Shown here one piece after another: positions 8,401-17,052 of a stretch of 33,686 nucleotides of DNA. Every line of letters starts with the position of its first letter. Positions within the stretch are counted from its first letter, which is position 1. Source of the DNA: Pseudobutyrivibrio sp. Its GTDB lineage: Bacteria > Bacillota > Clostridia > Lachnospirales > Lachnospiraceae. The translations under genes and the position numbers were made by a program. The stretch covers positions 1 to 33,686 of the forward strand of contig JABUSV010000148.1 of assembly GCA_021442555.1 (NCBI GenBank). Direction: 5' to 3'. The notes under the pieces were generated by a model that had not been told where the DNA came from, did not search any database, and worked only from the letters and a program-made list of their open reading frames with translations.

Positions 8401-9962
8401 GAATGTCTCCAGCGGTCATACCAGACTACATCCACATCATTTTTCCTAAGATACTTCGACAAATCCTTGGCTGTATAGTCTTCGCCTGTCATCAGCCACT
8501 CAGGGGCGTCAAATATAGCAACCTCTGGATCTACCAGTTCATAAAAACCTGTATTGGTTGGAATAGAATTATTTCCATGATGCGCCACCTGAAGATACTT
8601 GGCGGATAACTCATCACCATACATATCCATCATAAGCTGTGCCATCTTTTCAGTATGGCAATCGCTCATAAATAGCAAATCATCCTCACCTATCTGAAGC
8701 TTAAACACCAATGAACAGGTATTACCTATATCGTCCCAGCCATTTTCTATAGTTTTATCATCATAGGTATTAAAGAACTTGATATTTACATCATTATCGA
8801 TGGTTATCTCTTCGCCTCTTGTTACATGATGATATTCACTAACATATTTTTGTTCCTTGGCTATTTTTTCATAAGCCAGGAAATAATCTACATCATCCCA
8901 TTCGTATGCTTTCTCCAGAAAATAATCTCTGTCAAGAGGTGTATCATATACCACATCAACAGTGATATCATCACACTCTGTCATAATGTAGTTGAAAGCA
9001 CCAACATGATCCTGGTGATAATGGGTGATAATCCAGGCATCTACATGAGCTCCCATGGCTCTGATGTCGCTGGCGATGGAAGGACCATTTTTTGCAGTAC
9101 CACCATCAATAACTATCAGAGTGCCATCCTCATTGTTTTTAAGAAAATAACAGTTACCCTGATCATTGGATTCATCCTGATACTGCATCAGTACCCATTT
9201 AGGCTGATCCACCTTCAGGATGGCGTAGTTTCCAACTGTGCCTATTGTCTTGAATCTGTCATCTCTGTTATATGGCTTGACAGTACTTGCTGAAGCACTG
9301 ACCATGGCGTAATCCATGTCATAGCCAATAGCAGTCTCGTATACATAGTCTATATCTGGCTCTTTGCTTATAAGATAATCTGAGGTATGTTGCCAGTCAT
9401 AGCGACTGTACTGCTGCTTGAAGCCCGGTTCTATCTGTCTGAGATACACACTGTAATCCAAGGGAACCATGATTCCCACTCTGTCATCATCAGCCTTGGC
9501 CTGTTTTAGCTCCTTGGAAAAAAAGTCCTGAAGCTGATATATCTCCTGGGGAACCTTGGCAAGATTGTCTGCCTTTTGAAACCACAGTTCTCTGTAGACG
9601 GTATGCCCACAGATAACCATAACACCCATAAGACCAACAGCTATCAAAATCTTCTTAACCCCAGTCTGAGTGTTAATAAGGAGCACCAGTCCATATCCAA
9701 TAACCACCACTACAGGTACAAGATTAAACAGCTTGAGATAATAGCTGGTAAACATATCCTCGTAGAGGAATTTTCTTGCCACCCAAAGCATAACAGGGTT
9801 GTAGATGAATGCAAAAATCAGTACAGTATACCACAGAAACGCTGTGCGTTTAATCTTGTCTGTTGCCATGGCAAAAATAATAGCCAGACTCATGAAAAAG
9901 AATACGCAGTACCCAAAGTCACCCCACAGAGTCTCGGTAAGTGTCTTAAAAAACGAAAACAT
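8379..9962 (-). CDS. Membrane protein with C-terminal ComEC-like metallo-beta-lactamase-fold domain
   Basis: N-terminal TM segments; then IDGGTAKNGPSIASDIRAMGAHVDAWIITHYHQDHVGAF (THxHxDH), LLFMSDCH, LQVAHHGNNSIPTNTGFYELVDPEVAIFDAP. Confidence 0.82.
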   Translation of the reverse strand: MFSFFKTLTETLWGDFGYCVFFFMSLAIIFAMATDKIKRTAFLWYTVLIFAFIYNPVMLWVARKFLYEDMFTSYYLKLFNLVPVVVVIGYGLVLLINTQTGVKKILIAVGLMGVMVICGHTVYRELWFQKADNLAKVPQEIYQLQDFFSKELKQAKADDDRVGIMVPLDYSVYLRQIEPGFKQQYSRYDWQHTSDYLISKEPDIDYVYETAIGYDMDYAMVSASASTVKPYNRDDRFKTIGTVGNYAILKVDQPKWVLMQYQDESNDQGNCYFLKNNEDGTLIVIDGGTAKNGPSIASDIRAMGAHVDAWIITHYHQDHVGAFNYIMTECDDITVDVVYDTPLDRDYFLEKAYEWDDVDYFLAYEKIAKEQKYVSEYHHVTRGEEITIDNDVNIKFFNTYDDKTIENGWDDIGNTCSLVFKLQIGEDDLLFMSDCHTEKMAQLMMDMYGDELSAKYLQVAHHGNNSIPTNTGFYELVDPEVAIFDAPEWLMTGEDYTAKDLSKYLRKNDVDVVWYDRWRHSWPMGEE

Positions 9963-11005
9963 CAGGTCACCAATCCCCCATAAATCTTATAACTTAACAA
10001 CACGTACATCATAACCTGTACCAACGCAGGAAGTATACACACTGCAACATATTTCAGGCTTACTGATTTTTTTCTGTACAGACTCATTACTATATACATG
10101 GAAGCGCACAATATCAGCATAAGCCCTGTGCCAAGCATGGTAAAAGTAACTCCGCTTAGCGATATTATTAACAAAAGCAACAGCTGCTTTTTTTCATAAT
10201 TTTCTGAGAAAATGCGAGCCATCTCCAAAATAGCAAAAGGAATAACAACAGCCGCCAGAACAGCCTTGCCCTGCCATGCAGTAGCCAGCAGTCTGAATGA
10301 TATGGCATTATGACTGTATGAGCCAAATATTACAGCAATGGATACGATATCCATAAAAATCAGTCTGTTTTCTTCTGAATCTAAAAACAAAAAACTGGCG
10401 ATCAAATAAAAAACAATATATGCAAATACAAGAAATGCCACCGATAGAACAGTATGGCATACAACCGGTACTGACAGTCCACTTGTCTTGGCAAGATAAG
10501 CTGTATACGTAGACCAGGAATTCATGGAGGACTTTGGGATTACTCCTCTATATGTACCATCCAAGCTATAGCTTGCATTGATACGGTCAGATGTAATGGT
10601 ATCAACAGCACTTACCACATATTCATAGTCGTCGTAGGTCTGATTGGTAGCAGTATAAAATATGGCAAAGTACAGCTGTAATACAGCCAGTACTACAAAG
10701 ATTCCAAAATAAACCCACTCTGTCCTCCACTGAGGCAGTCGAATCTCAGGAGCTTTAAGTGGAACAGGTGATTTGATTAAAGACATAGCACACAATGCCA
10801 GTATAATTACACTGTACACAACGCACAGCACTGTAAAGCTGGCCTCAAAAGCCATAAGTGGAATATATACAACAAAAAAAATGGCCATACCAGACAGCAG
10901 GCCATAAACAATGTGCACTAATCCCCACTTATCACCGCTAACATATGCGATTAATCTGCCAAGCAAAAGTGGCACCACCACCAGGTGGATTAACATCATA
11001 ATCAT
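9962..11005 (-). CDS. Polytopic membrane protein (resembles N-terminal half of a DUF6077/GT-C-like protein)
   Basis: 347 aa, many predicted TM helices, extracytoplasmic-type loop TATNQTYDDYEYVVSAVDTI; TGATG junction with the following ORF. Confidence 0.6.
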   Translation of the reverse strand: MIMMLIHLVVVPLLLGRLIAYVSGDKWGLVHIVYGLLSGMAIFFVVYIPLMAFEASFTVLCVVYSVIILALCAMSLIKSPVPLKAPEIRLPQWRTEWVYFGIFVVLAVLQLYFAIFYTATNQTYDDYEYVVSAVDTITSDRINASYSLDGTYRGVIPKSSMNSWSTYTAYLAKTSGLSVPVVCHTVLSVAFLVFAYIVFYLIASFLFLDSEENRLIFMDIVSIAVIFGSYSHNAISFRLLATAWQGKAVLAAVVIPFAILEMARIFSENYEKKQLLLLLIISLSGVTFTMLGTGLMLILCASMYIVMSLYRKKSVSLKYVAVCILPALVQVMMYVLLSYKIYGGLVT

Positions 11006-11006
11006 A

Positions 11007-11234
11007 TTACTGATACTTTTCTACTAGACTAACAAGTGAAGCAATAGTGCTAAGGTTCTCTACCAAGAGGTCTTCGTCATCAACAGCGATGCCAAACGCC
11101 TCCTCCAGGCTAACAACAACCTCTACTGAAGACATGGAATCAAGTCCTATCTCCTTGAGATCAAAATCATCAGCATAGTCTGCTGCATCTACACTGAAAA
11201 CATCTGAAATAATCTGCTTAATCTGCTCTTTCAT
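11007..11234 (-). CDS. Acyl carrier protein (operon B; BtrI-like by context)
   Basis: 75 aa, DFDLKEIGLDSMSSVEVVVSLEEAFGIAVDDEDL with Ppant Ser in DSM. Confidence 0.88.
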   Translation of the reverse strand: MKEQIKQIISDVFSVDAADYADDFDLKEIGLDSMSSVEVVVSLEEAFGIAVDDEDLLVENLSTIASLVSLVEKYQ

Positions 11235-12520
11235 TATAAAATCTCCAAAATCTTATTATATTTTTCTTCAACCTGGGCTGCATCCTCTGCAACCAGATAT
11301 ATAAACACTCGACCTGCATCTCCTACACGTGCTCCTCTGATAGTCTCTGAGGTATATACGTGAGCGTCTTCATCAAGAGTTGATACAGCTTTGCTTACCT
11401 TGGCAAAACAATCCATATCTTCTGTCATGGCAAGCTTATGATAGAAGCTGAATAGTTGTTTACCTGGATGTCTGTCTGGTAAAAACGAAATATAAGTAGA
11501 CAGAGTATGTCTGCCGTTAATCTCTATAATAGGAATCAGGGTACCGTCCTTCAAAATCATGGCATCTATTCCAAGGATACCTACATATCCCATGTCATAG
11601 AGACCTTTACCTATGATCTCACCGCACTTAACGCACTCATCCTGAAGCTCCTTGGAAAAACGTGGCGGCATAACAGACCCGATATATACTACATCGTTGC
11701 ACATCTGCTCCTTGATGGAGAATACCTCTACAGTGCCATCAGCACCTACATATACCTGATAGTTAAGGTCGCAGAGCTTATCACACCACTGTTCCACCAG
11801 CCACTGTCTGTCTGTAGCATCCTTGAAAAATCTCTTGATGACCATCATGGTAGTCTTGAGCTTGCGCTCACTGTCCACAATCCAAAGACCTTTGCCGGAT
11901 GCGCCACAAGGCTCTTTGATAATAATACGACCATATTTTGCCAGATAATCAGATGCTACTGCTTCAAGCTCCTCCAAAGAAGAGACAATCTGTCCTGCTG
12001 ATACTGCCATGCCGTGTTCTATAGCAAATTTTCTTGAAAAAATCTTGTCGTTAATCGCCTTGTTGATATCATTAGGGCTGCCAAAAAGTGTAAGGCCAAG
12101 CTTTTTTGCAATACCTTCTTCAATAGTTGTTACACCATATGGTACAAATATCTTATCCTCTGTATCAGCTAACAAAGTCTTAATCTGTGCGATAAGATTA
12201 TCATCTTCTTCTACCAGATAGGAGATACCTCTAGTCTCGTCCTCTATACCAGGTGTAAGTATTGTAGGCAATGTAAAGCCCTGTGCCTCAAGTTCATCTA
12301 AGTAGGCCTGATCTGGCATGGTTCTTAGAATCATTATATCCTGTGGTCTGGTAATGAGAAGGTTCATCTCTTCCATGTGGTTTACAACCACGTCCCCTTT
12401 ACTATCCTTGATAGTAGCCTGTTCACCGTTCCAGTATGCCTCAAGTCCTATATTAAAAAGCCAGACTACTCTGGTAGAGTCAAGACCTCTTATATGTGAT
12501 AGTAGATTGAATGTCTTCAT
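11234..12520 (-). CDS. ATP-grasp ligase (BtrJ-like amino acid:ACP ligase by context)
   Basis: YGRIIIKEPCGASGKGLWIVD nucleotide-binding loop, QWLVEQWCDK, GILGIDAMILKDGTLIPIIEINGRHT metal-binding motif; stop overlaps the ACP start. Confidence 0.75.
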   Translation of the reverse strand: MKTFNLLSHIRGLDSTRVVWLFNIGLEAYWNGEQATIKDSKGDVVVNHMEEMNLLITRPQDIMILRTMPDQAYLDELEAQGFTLPTILTPGIEDETRGISYLVEEDDNLIAQIKTLLADTEDKIFVPYGVTTIEEGIAKKLGLTLFGSPNDINKAINDKIFSRKFAIEHGMAVSAGQIVSSLEELEAVASDYLAKYGRIIIKEPCGASGKGLWIVDSERKLKTTMMVIKRFFKDATDRQWLVEQWCDKLCDLNYQVYVGADGTVEVFSIKEQMCNDVVYIGSVMPPRFSKELQDECVKCGEIIGKGLYDMGYVGILGIDAMILKDGTLIPIIEINGRHTLSTYISFLPDRHPGKQLFSFYHKLAMTEDMDCFAKVSKAVSTLDEDAHVYTSETIRGARVGDAGRVFIYLVAEDAAQVEEKYNKILEIL

Positions 12521-13758
12521 AATGTATGCTGACCTCTAAGTAAAATATCTGCATCCTGGGATTCCCTAAGTACGATGACATCTTCGCCATCTATAAGGAC
12601 TTCAGCTGGAAGCTCATGTCCCAAGAAAAATACAGGGCTGTAGGTTAAACCATACGCACCAGAATTCTCGATTACTACATAATCGTCAGGGGCTATATTA
12701 GCATTAATCTCCACCTTTTGTCCAATAACGTCAAGAGGTGTACACAGTGGTCCTGTGATTGTAGTAACAGTCTTCTCCTCACCTTCTGGAAAAACATGAA
12801 GTGGAAAATTATTTCTTACAAAACGACCTAAAAATGCCGATGCTGAGTGGAAGGAAGAACCTCCATCACACACTACATACTTGGTTCCCTTGGACTCCTT
12901 GACATATAACACTCTGGTTATATACTCACCTGCAGTGGCAGTAAGGAAACGTCCACTCTCAAAAATAACCTCTGTATCTGCCAACACCTCTGCATAGGTT
13001 GCCTTAAGCTCCTTCATGGCAGCTGCTAAGGCATCTGTATCCAGTGGTGACTCGTTAGGGAAGTATTTTACTCCAAAGCCACCACCTACATTGAGGTATT
13101 TTAATCTAAAATCAAACTTCTCTGCCATGGCAGTGGCAAGTTTGATGCCATATTCTGTGTTAGATACTGCATCCTCATACATAAGAATCTCTGTACCCAT
13201 GTACATCTGAACGCCAATAAGCGTAACATGATTAAGCGCTAGAATCTCAGGAATTGCTGTGTCGATATCGGCCTCTTCTATTCCAAACTGTGAGCTGACA
13301 CCTGCCATCTTAATCTTGGCGTTGGAATAGCTTATAGCCGGGTTGATACGTACAGCTATAGGATAATTAACACCACGTTCTGATGCAATGGCATCTATAA
13401 GCTGTGCTTCTGCAACAGTCTCCACATTGATGACCTTGACTCCAATCTCCATGGCAAGACTTATCTCAGCTGCTGTCTTACCTGGGCTGGTAAACACAAT
13501 ATCCTGCCCTTCAAAGCCAGCCTTTACCGCTGTCTTAAGCTCTCCTGCTGATGCACACTCGATACCAAGTCCCTTGTTCCTAAAAATCTGGCATACTCCA
13601 ACTAATGGATTGGCCTTGATAGAATAGAATAATCTGGCGCCTGGTAGAATAGTGTTAAGCAAAATATCTGCATTTTTTTCAAATATCTGACGATTATATA
13701 CGTACAGCGGAGTGCCATACTTTTCTGCCAGTGTTGTAATTGTATTGTAATCTGTCAT
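12517..13758 (-). CDS. Fold type III PLP-dependent decarboxylase (BtrK-like; DAPDC/ODC superfamily)
   Basis: ARLFYSIKANPL (PLP Lys), GLGIECASAGEL, YLNVGGGFGVKYFP, FESGRFLTATAGEYITRVLYVKESKG, GPLCTPLDVIGQ; N-terminal alanine-racemase-like barrel. Confidence 0.85.
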   Translation of the reverse strand: MTDYNTITTLAEKYGTPLYVYNRQIFEKNADILLNTILPGARLFYSIKANPLVGVCQIFRNKGLGIECASAGELKTAVKAGFEGQDIVFTSPGKTAAEISLAMEIGVKVINVETVAEAQLIDAIASERGVNYPIAVRINPAISYSNAKIKMAGVSSQFGIEEADIDTAIPEILALNHVTLIGVQMYMGTEILMYEDAVSNTEYGIKLATAMAEKFDFRLKYLNVGGGFGVKYFPNESPLDTDALAAAMKELKATYAEVLADTEVIFESGRFLTATAGEYITRVLYVKESKGTKYVVCDGGSSFHSASAFLGRFVRNNFPLHVFPEGEEKTVTTITGPLCTPLDVIGQKVEINANIAPDDYVVIENSGAYGLTYSPVFFLGHELPAEVLIDGEDVIVLRESQDADILLRGQHTL

Positions 13759-13763
13759 AGCTC

Positions 13764-14552
13764 TTACTTTTCTATATGATTGAAGTCATAGAGATGTGCA
13801 CTGTCGTTGTTAATAATATCCATACACACTATCTCATAGACCTGCTTGGTATCCACAACCGTAAATCTTATATTGTTGATGAAATAATCCTTGGCAACAC
13901 CCAATTCTCTAAGTATAGGATTAAGCAGTCCCGACTTGTCCTTTGGATCCGCCTCGTAGTCTCGTACATACAGGCTGTAAGTACGGGTAGACTCATTGCC
14001 CTGTTCATCGATATACTGCCCTGTAAAGGCCTTGTCCAATCTGTAAGGCACACCTAATACCTGCTCTGCGTGATGCATTATGGTCATGCGAAGCATGGTA
14101 TCTTCAATGTCAATAACCAATACCTTGACATTCATCTTGAGAAAATCTTCAAAAATAGACCCCTCTCCAAAGGCATTCTTGTAATCCTTGGATGCAAAAA
14201 ACTGCTGATATTTGCCCCATACTGCAAAGGAATGTGTAGGACTGCTGGTTCGAATAAAGTCATTACGAACTCTGGCCGCATTGCCAAGTACTCCTACAGT
14301 GCCTGGAGTGTTTTTTATATCAAAAGTCTCTCCACTGCAGAATCCATAACAAAAAGTCGGAAATAAAAGTGTTCCCTCTGGACCTACCTTTTTTTGCATG
14401 GCTGTGATAAATGCATCTGGATCAAACTTCTCGTGAGCTCTTAGGGCTCCTCTTGTTAATCTGGTTATATCCGAAATTATATGATAGGTCCCTCCCTCTT
14501 CAAGAAAATCCATGAAGGAAGGAATATCGTTAAATCTTACTTGTTCTTCCAT
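13764..14552 (-). CDS. Aminoglycoside N3-acetyltransferase (AAC(3)/Antibiotic_NAT) fold acyltransferase
   Basis: VGPEGTLLFPTFCYGF, NTPGTVGVLGNAARVRNDFIRTSSPTHSFAVWGKYQQ, IMHHAEQVLGVPYR. Confidence 0.78.
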   Translation of the reverse strand: MEEQVRFNDIPSFMDFLEEGGTYHIISDITRLTRGALRAHEKFDPDAFITAMQKKVGPEGTLLFPTFCYGFCSGETFDIKNTPGTVGVLGNAARVRNDFIRTSSPTHSFAVWGKYQQFFASKDYKNAFGEGSIFEDFLKMNVKVLVIDIEDTMLRMTIMHHAEQVLGVPYRLDKAFTGQYIDEQGNESTRTYSLYVRDYEADPKDKSGLLNPILRELGVAKDYFINNIRFTVVDTKQVYEIVCMDIINNDSAHLYDFNHIEK

Positions 14553-15991
14553 TTGACGTAAATAATAGCATAACTGCCCAGCACAGTAAACACAGACAGA
14601 ATCAGTGCCACCATAAAGCTAGGTATTATAAAATAAAATAGTATTCCTGGAATAACCACCATAAGAAGTGGCATCCAGCTCTTTTTTAACAGTTTTACAA
14701 CCGAATATCCAAATCTCTTGTTGAGCTTGAATATCAATAGCAGCGAATACAAAGCATAGCTTATTCCTGTACCCACCGCAACCATCTCTATAGTTCTATC
14801 CACCAACAGTACCAGGCCTGTTGAGAATGCTATGTTGAAAATGCACAGATAGATGGAGTTCATTATCAGTGAAATATTAAGCTTGAGCACACTGAAAATG
14901 TTGCCCAGTATCATGGTTGTTGAATAGATTGCTACACCAATGATAAGAATCTGGGATGCCGCATTACCATCTGTATATTTTGGCATGAATATCTGCACAA
15001 AAAGTGGCAATAGGTAAAACACACCTACACAGGCTCCACCAGTGAGAGTAGACACGATTCCTGTGTATTTTGCCGCCTCATCCAAAAGCTGCATCTCATC
15101 TCCTGTAGCCCCATACAGTCGACTAATCTTGTTATAAAATACACCCGATATAGTCTGAGGTATAAGCACCATGGTAGTAAAGCCCATAATAGGTACTGAA
15201 TACACACCCAGGTCGTATCTTGTCATGAATATCAGAATGACAAACTTGTCTACTGACGATACCAGTGTCCAAATCAAGGACTCAAACAGTAGTGGCAGAC
15301 CGCCTAATATCATACCCTTGATATAGGAAAAGTCAAGCTGAAAGTGCACATGCCTTATTGCATATTTTCCAAAGAAAATAATACCCAGCACTGCTGATGC
15401 AAAAGGCATCACATATAATCCGTAGTAACCCCACAGATTAATAGCCACAACACCCAATGCCATGGCTATACAGGTCCTTAAAAAGCCTGCTCCTGCAGAG
15501 TAGTTGTATTTGCCCTGTATTCTAGCTGTGCTGACACTGCAGTCATCTAAACACTTGACCAGAAGAATAACTGGCACTACTAGATACCCAAAGGCATAAT
15601 AATCTGACATATTGCCATGATAGATGATAGCAACAGCTACATCCACTACAAGCGTCACTATAAGGAACATACTGATAAGATATGAGAAAACACTGTTGCG
15701 CATCTTATCTGCATCCTCATAGTCCTTTCGTCCCAAGGCCTGTGGATAATCCCTGTTATATGAATTAAGAACACCAAGCTGTGCATATGTCAGATATGTC
15801 TGAAGCAACAGACAGGTAGAATAGATACCCATGTTATCTGGATTGACCAGCGATCTGGCATATACGTTAAATATAAAGGACATGGCCGAGCACACAACTG
15901 TGCTGGCTGTGACCAGGATAAAATCATATTTAGTTAGTAATGACCTTATTTTTGAAAACAAAATCAAAAACCCTTTTAGAAATCTTCCCAC
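14537..15991 (-). CDS. Oligosaccharide flippase (Wzx-like, MATE/polysaccharide transport superfamily)
   Basis: 484 aa polytopic; FNVYARSLVNPDNMGIYSTCLLLQTYLTYAQLGVLN, SVDKFVILIFMTRYDLGVYSVPIMGFTTMVLIPQTISGVFYNKIS. Confidence 0.85.
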   Translation of the reverse strand: MGRFLKGFLILFSKIRSLLTKYDFILVTASTVVCSAMSFIFNVYARSLVNPDNMGIYSTCLLLQTYLTYAQLGVLNSYNRDYPQALGRKDYEDADKMRNSVFSYLISMFLIVTLVVDVAVAIIYHGNMSDYYAFGYLVVPVILLVKCLDDCSVSTARIQGKYNYSAGAGFLRTCIAMALGVVAINLWGYYGLYVMPFASAVLGIIFFGKYAIRHVHFQLDFSYIKGMILGGLPLLFESLIWTLVSSVDKFVILIFMTRYDLGVYSVPIMGFTTMVLIPQTISGVFYNKISRLYGATGDEMQLLDEAAKYTGIVSTLTGGACVGVFYLLPLFVQIFMPKYTDGNAASQILIIGVAIYSTTMILGNIFSVLKLNISLIMNSIYLCIFNIAFSTGLVLLVDRTIEMVAVGTGISYALYSLLLIFKLNKRFGYSVVKLLKKSWMPLLMVVIPGILFYFIIPSFMVALILSVFTVLGSYAIIYVKWKNK

Positions 15992-17052
15992 TGAATAAGC
16001 TCGTCTGCGTCGATATCACGCTTGAGCGTCTTACCAATGAGGATCTCATAATATTTAGGTGGAATACCTGTACCAGGACGTTTGTAGTCTAGGTCATCCT
16101 CTGTGATTACATGTCCTGCTTTGAGGTCCTTTGAAGTGATGATACTTCTAAGAAATGCATCTCTTCTCTCCTGCGACTCTACTACCACCTTGCGGTATGA
16201 GCCCATCATCTTGTAGCCCTGCTCTGCTGCATCGCAGATAATCTTCATCTCCTCTGGATTGGCAGAAATCTTGTGGTCCCAGCCTACCATTTCCTTGTCC
16301 ATGGTGAAGTGCTTTTCGATGATACATACATTTTTTGCAAGAGACATAATAGGTGCTACTGTGCCAAATGTATGATCAGAATATCCTGTTGGATAGCCAA
16401 AGTTCATACGAAGCATATCGATGTTGTTGAGGTTAACCTGAGTATCCTCTGGTGGGTAGATTGATACGCAGTGAAGTACTACTATCTCCTTGCATCCGCC
16501 CTGTTCTAACGCTTCGATTGCAAGCACTATGTCATCCAAGCCACGAAGACCTGTAGAGATAACTACTGGCTTGCCCTTGGATGCGATGTATTTCAAAAAT
16601 GGGATGTTATCAATATCCATAGAGGCAACCTTGATAAAAGGCACATCAAGGTCCACAAGCATATCTACCTCATCATGAGTGAATGGTGTAGATGAAAAAT
16701 CTATCTCAAGTTCATCACAATATGCCTTGAGTTCCTCGTGCTGAGCACGGTCAAGAGCATATTTTTCGATAATAGTCTCTAAAGTATAGTCTGTACGATT
16801 ACGATAATCATCATTAAGGAAATAATTGTCCTCGAATACCTTCTTTGAAAAAATAGAATGGGTGCCAAAGCTCTGAAGCTTAACGCAGTCAGCGCCGCAT
16901 TCCTTTGCTGTTTTGATCATGGTTTTGGCCAAATCCATATCACCGTTGTGATTGGCGCCAAGCTCTGCGATAACATATGGCTTGCATCCACCTGCTACCA
17001 TCTGCTGATAGTTAAATCTCATTATTGTTCCTCCATTTTGATGCTGTCCCAC
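15976..17052 (-). CDS. N-acetylneuraminate/legionaminate synthase family (NeuB-like) with C-terminal SAF domain
   Basis: YVIAELGANHNGDMDLAKTMIKTAKECGADCVKLQSF, STPFTHDEVDML, GYSDHTFGTVAPIM, IIEKHFTMDKEMVGWDHKISANPEEM, SIITSKDLKAGHVITEDDLDYKRPGTGIPP. Likely start 17022 (MRFNYQQM). Confidence 0.88.
   Translation of the reverse strand: MGQHQNGGTIMRFNYQQMVAGGCKPYVIAELGANHNGDMDLAKTMIKTAKECGADCVKLQSFGTHSIFSKKVFEDNYFLNDDYRNRTDYTLETIIEKYALDRAQHEELKAYCDELEIDFSSTPFTHDEVDMLVDLDVPFIKVASMDIDNIPFLKYIASKGKPVVISTGLRGLDDIVLAIEALEQGGCKEIVVLHCVSIYPPEDTQVNLNNIDMLRMNFGYPTGYSDHTFGTVAPIMSLAKNVCIIEKHFTMDKEMVGWDHKISANPEEMKIICDAAEQGYKMMGSYRKVVVESQERRDAFLRSIITSKDLKAGHVITEDDLDYKRPGTGIPPKYYEILIGKTLKRDIDADELIQWEDF

Noticed and set aside
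8379-11005. Competence ComEC/ComA DNA uptake locus
   Set aside because: Only the MBL domain is ComEC-like; the channel core and other com genes are absent.
12517-13758. lysA (diaminopimelate decarboxylase) for lysine synthesis
   Set aside because: Active-site signatures deviate and the gene is packed with an ACP, ATP-grasp ligase and acyltransferase, favouring a BtrK-like role.
13764-14552. Aminoglycoside resistance gene
   Set aside because: AAC(3)-fold proteins also occur as sugar N-acyltransferases; there is no mobile context and the gene is embedded in a glycan operon.
11007-14552. A complete butirosin-type antibiotic cluster
   Set aside because: No 2-deoxystreptamine synthase, monooxygenase (BtrO-type), BtrG or BtrH-like gene in the window; only the ACP/ligase/decarboxylase logic is shared.
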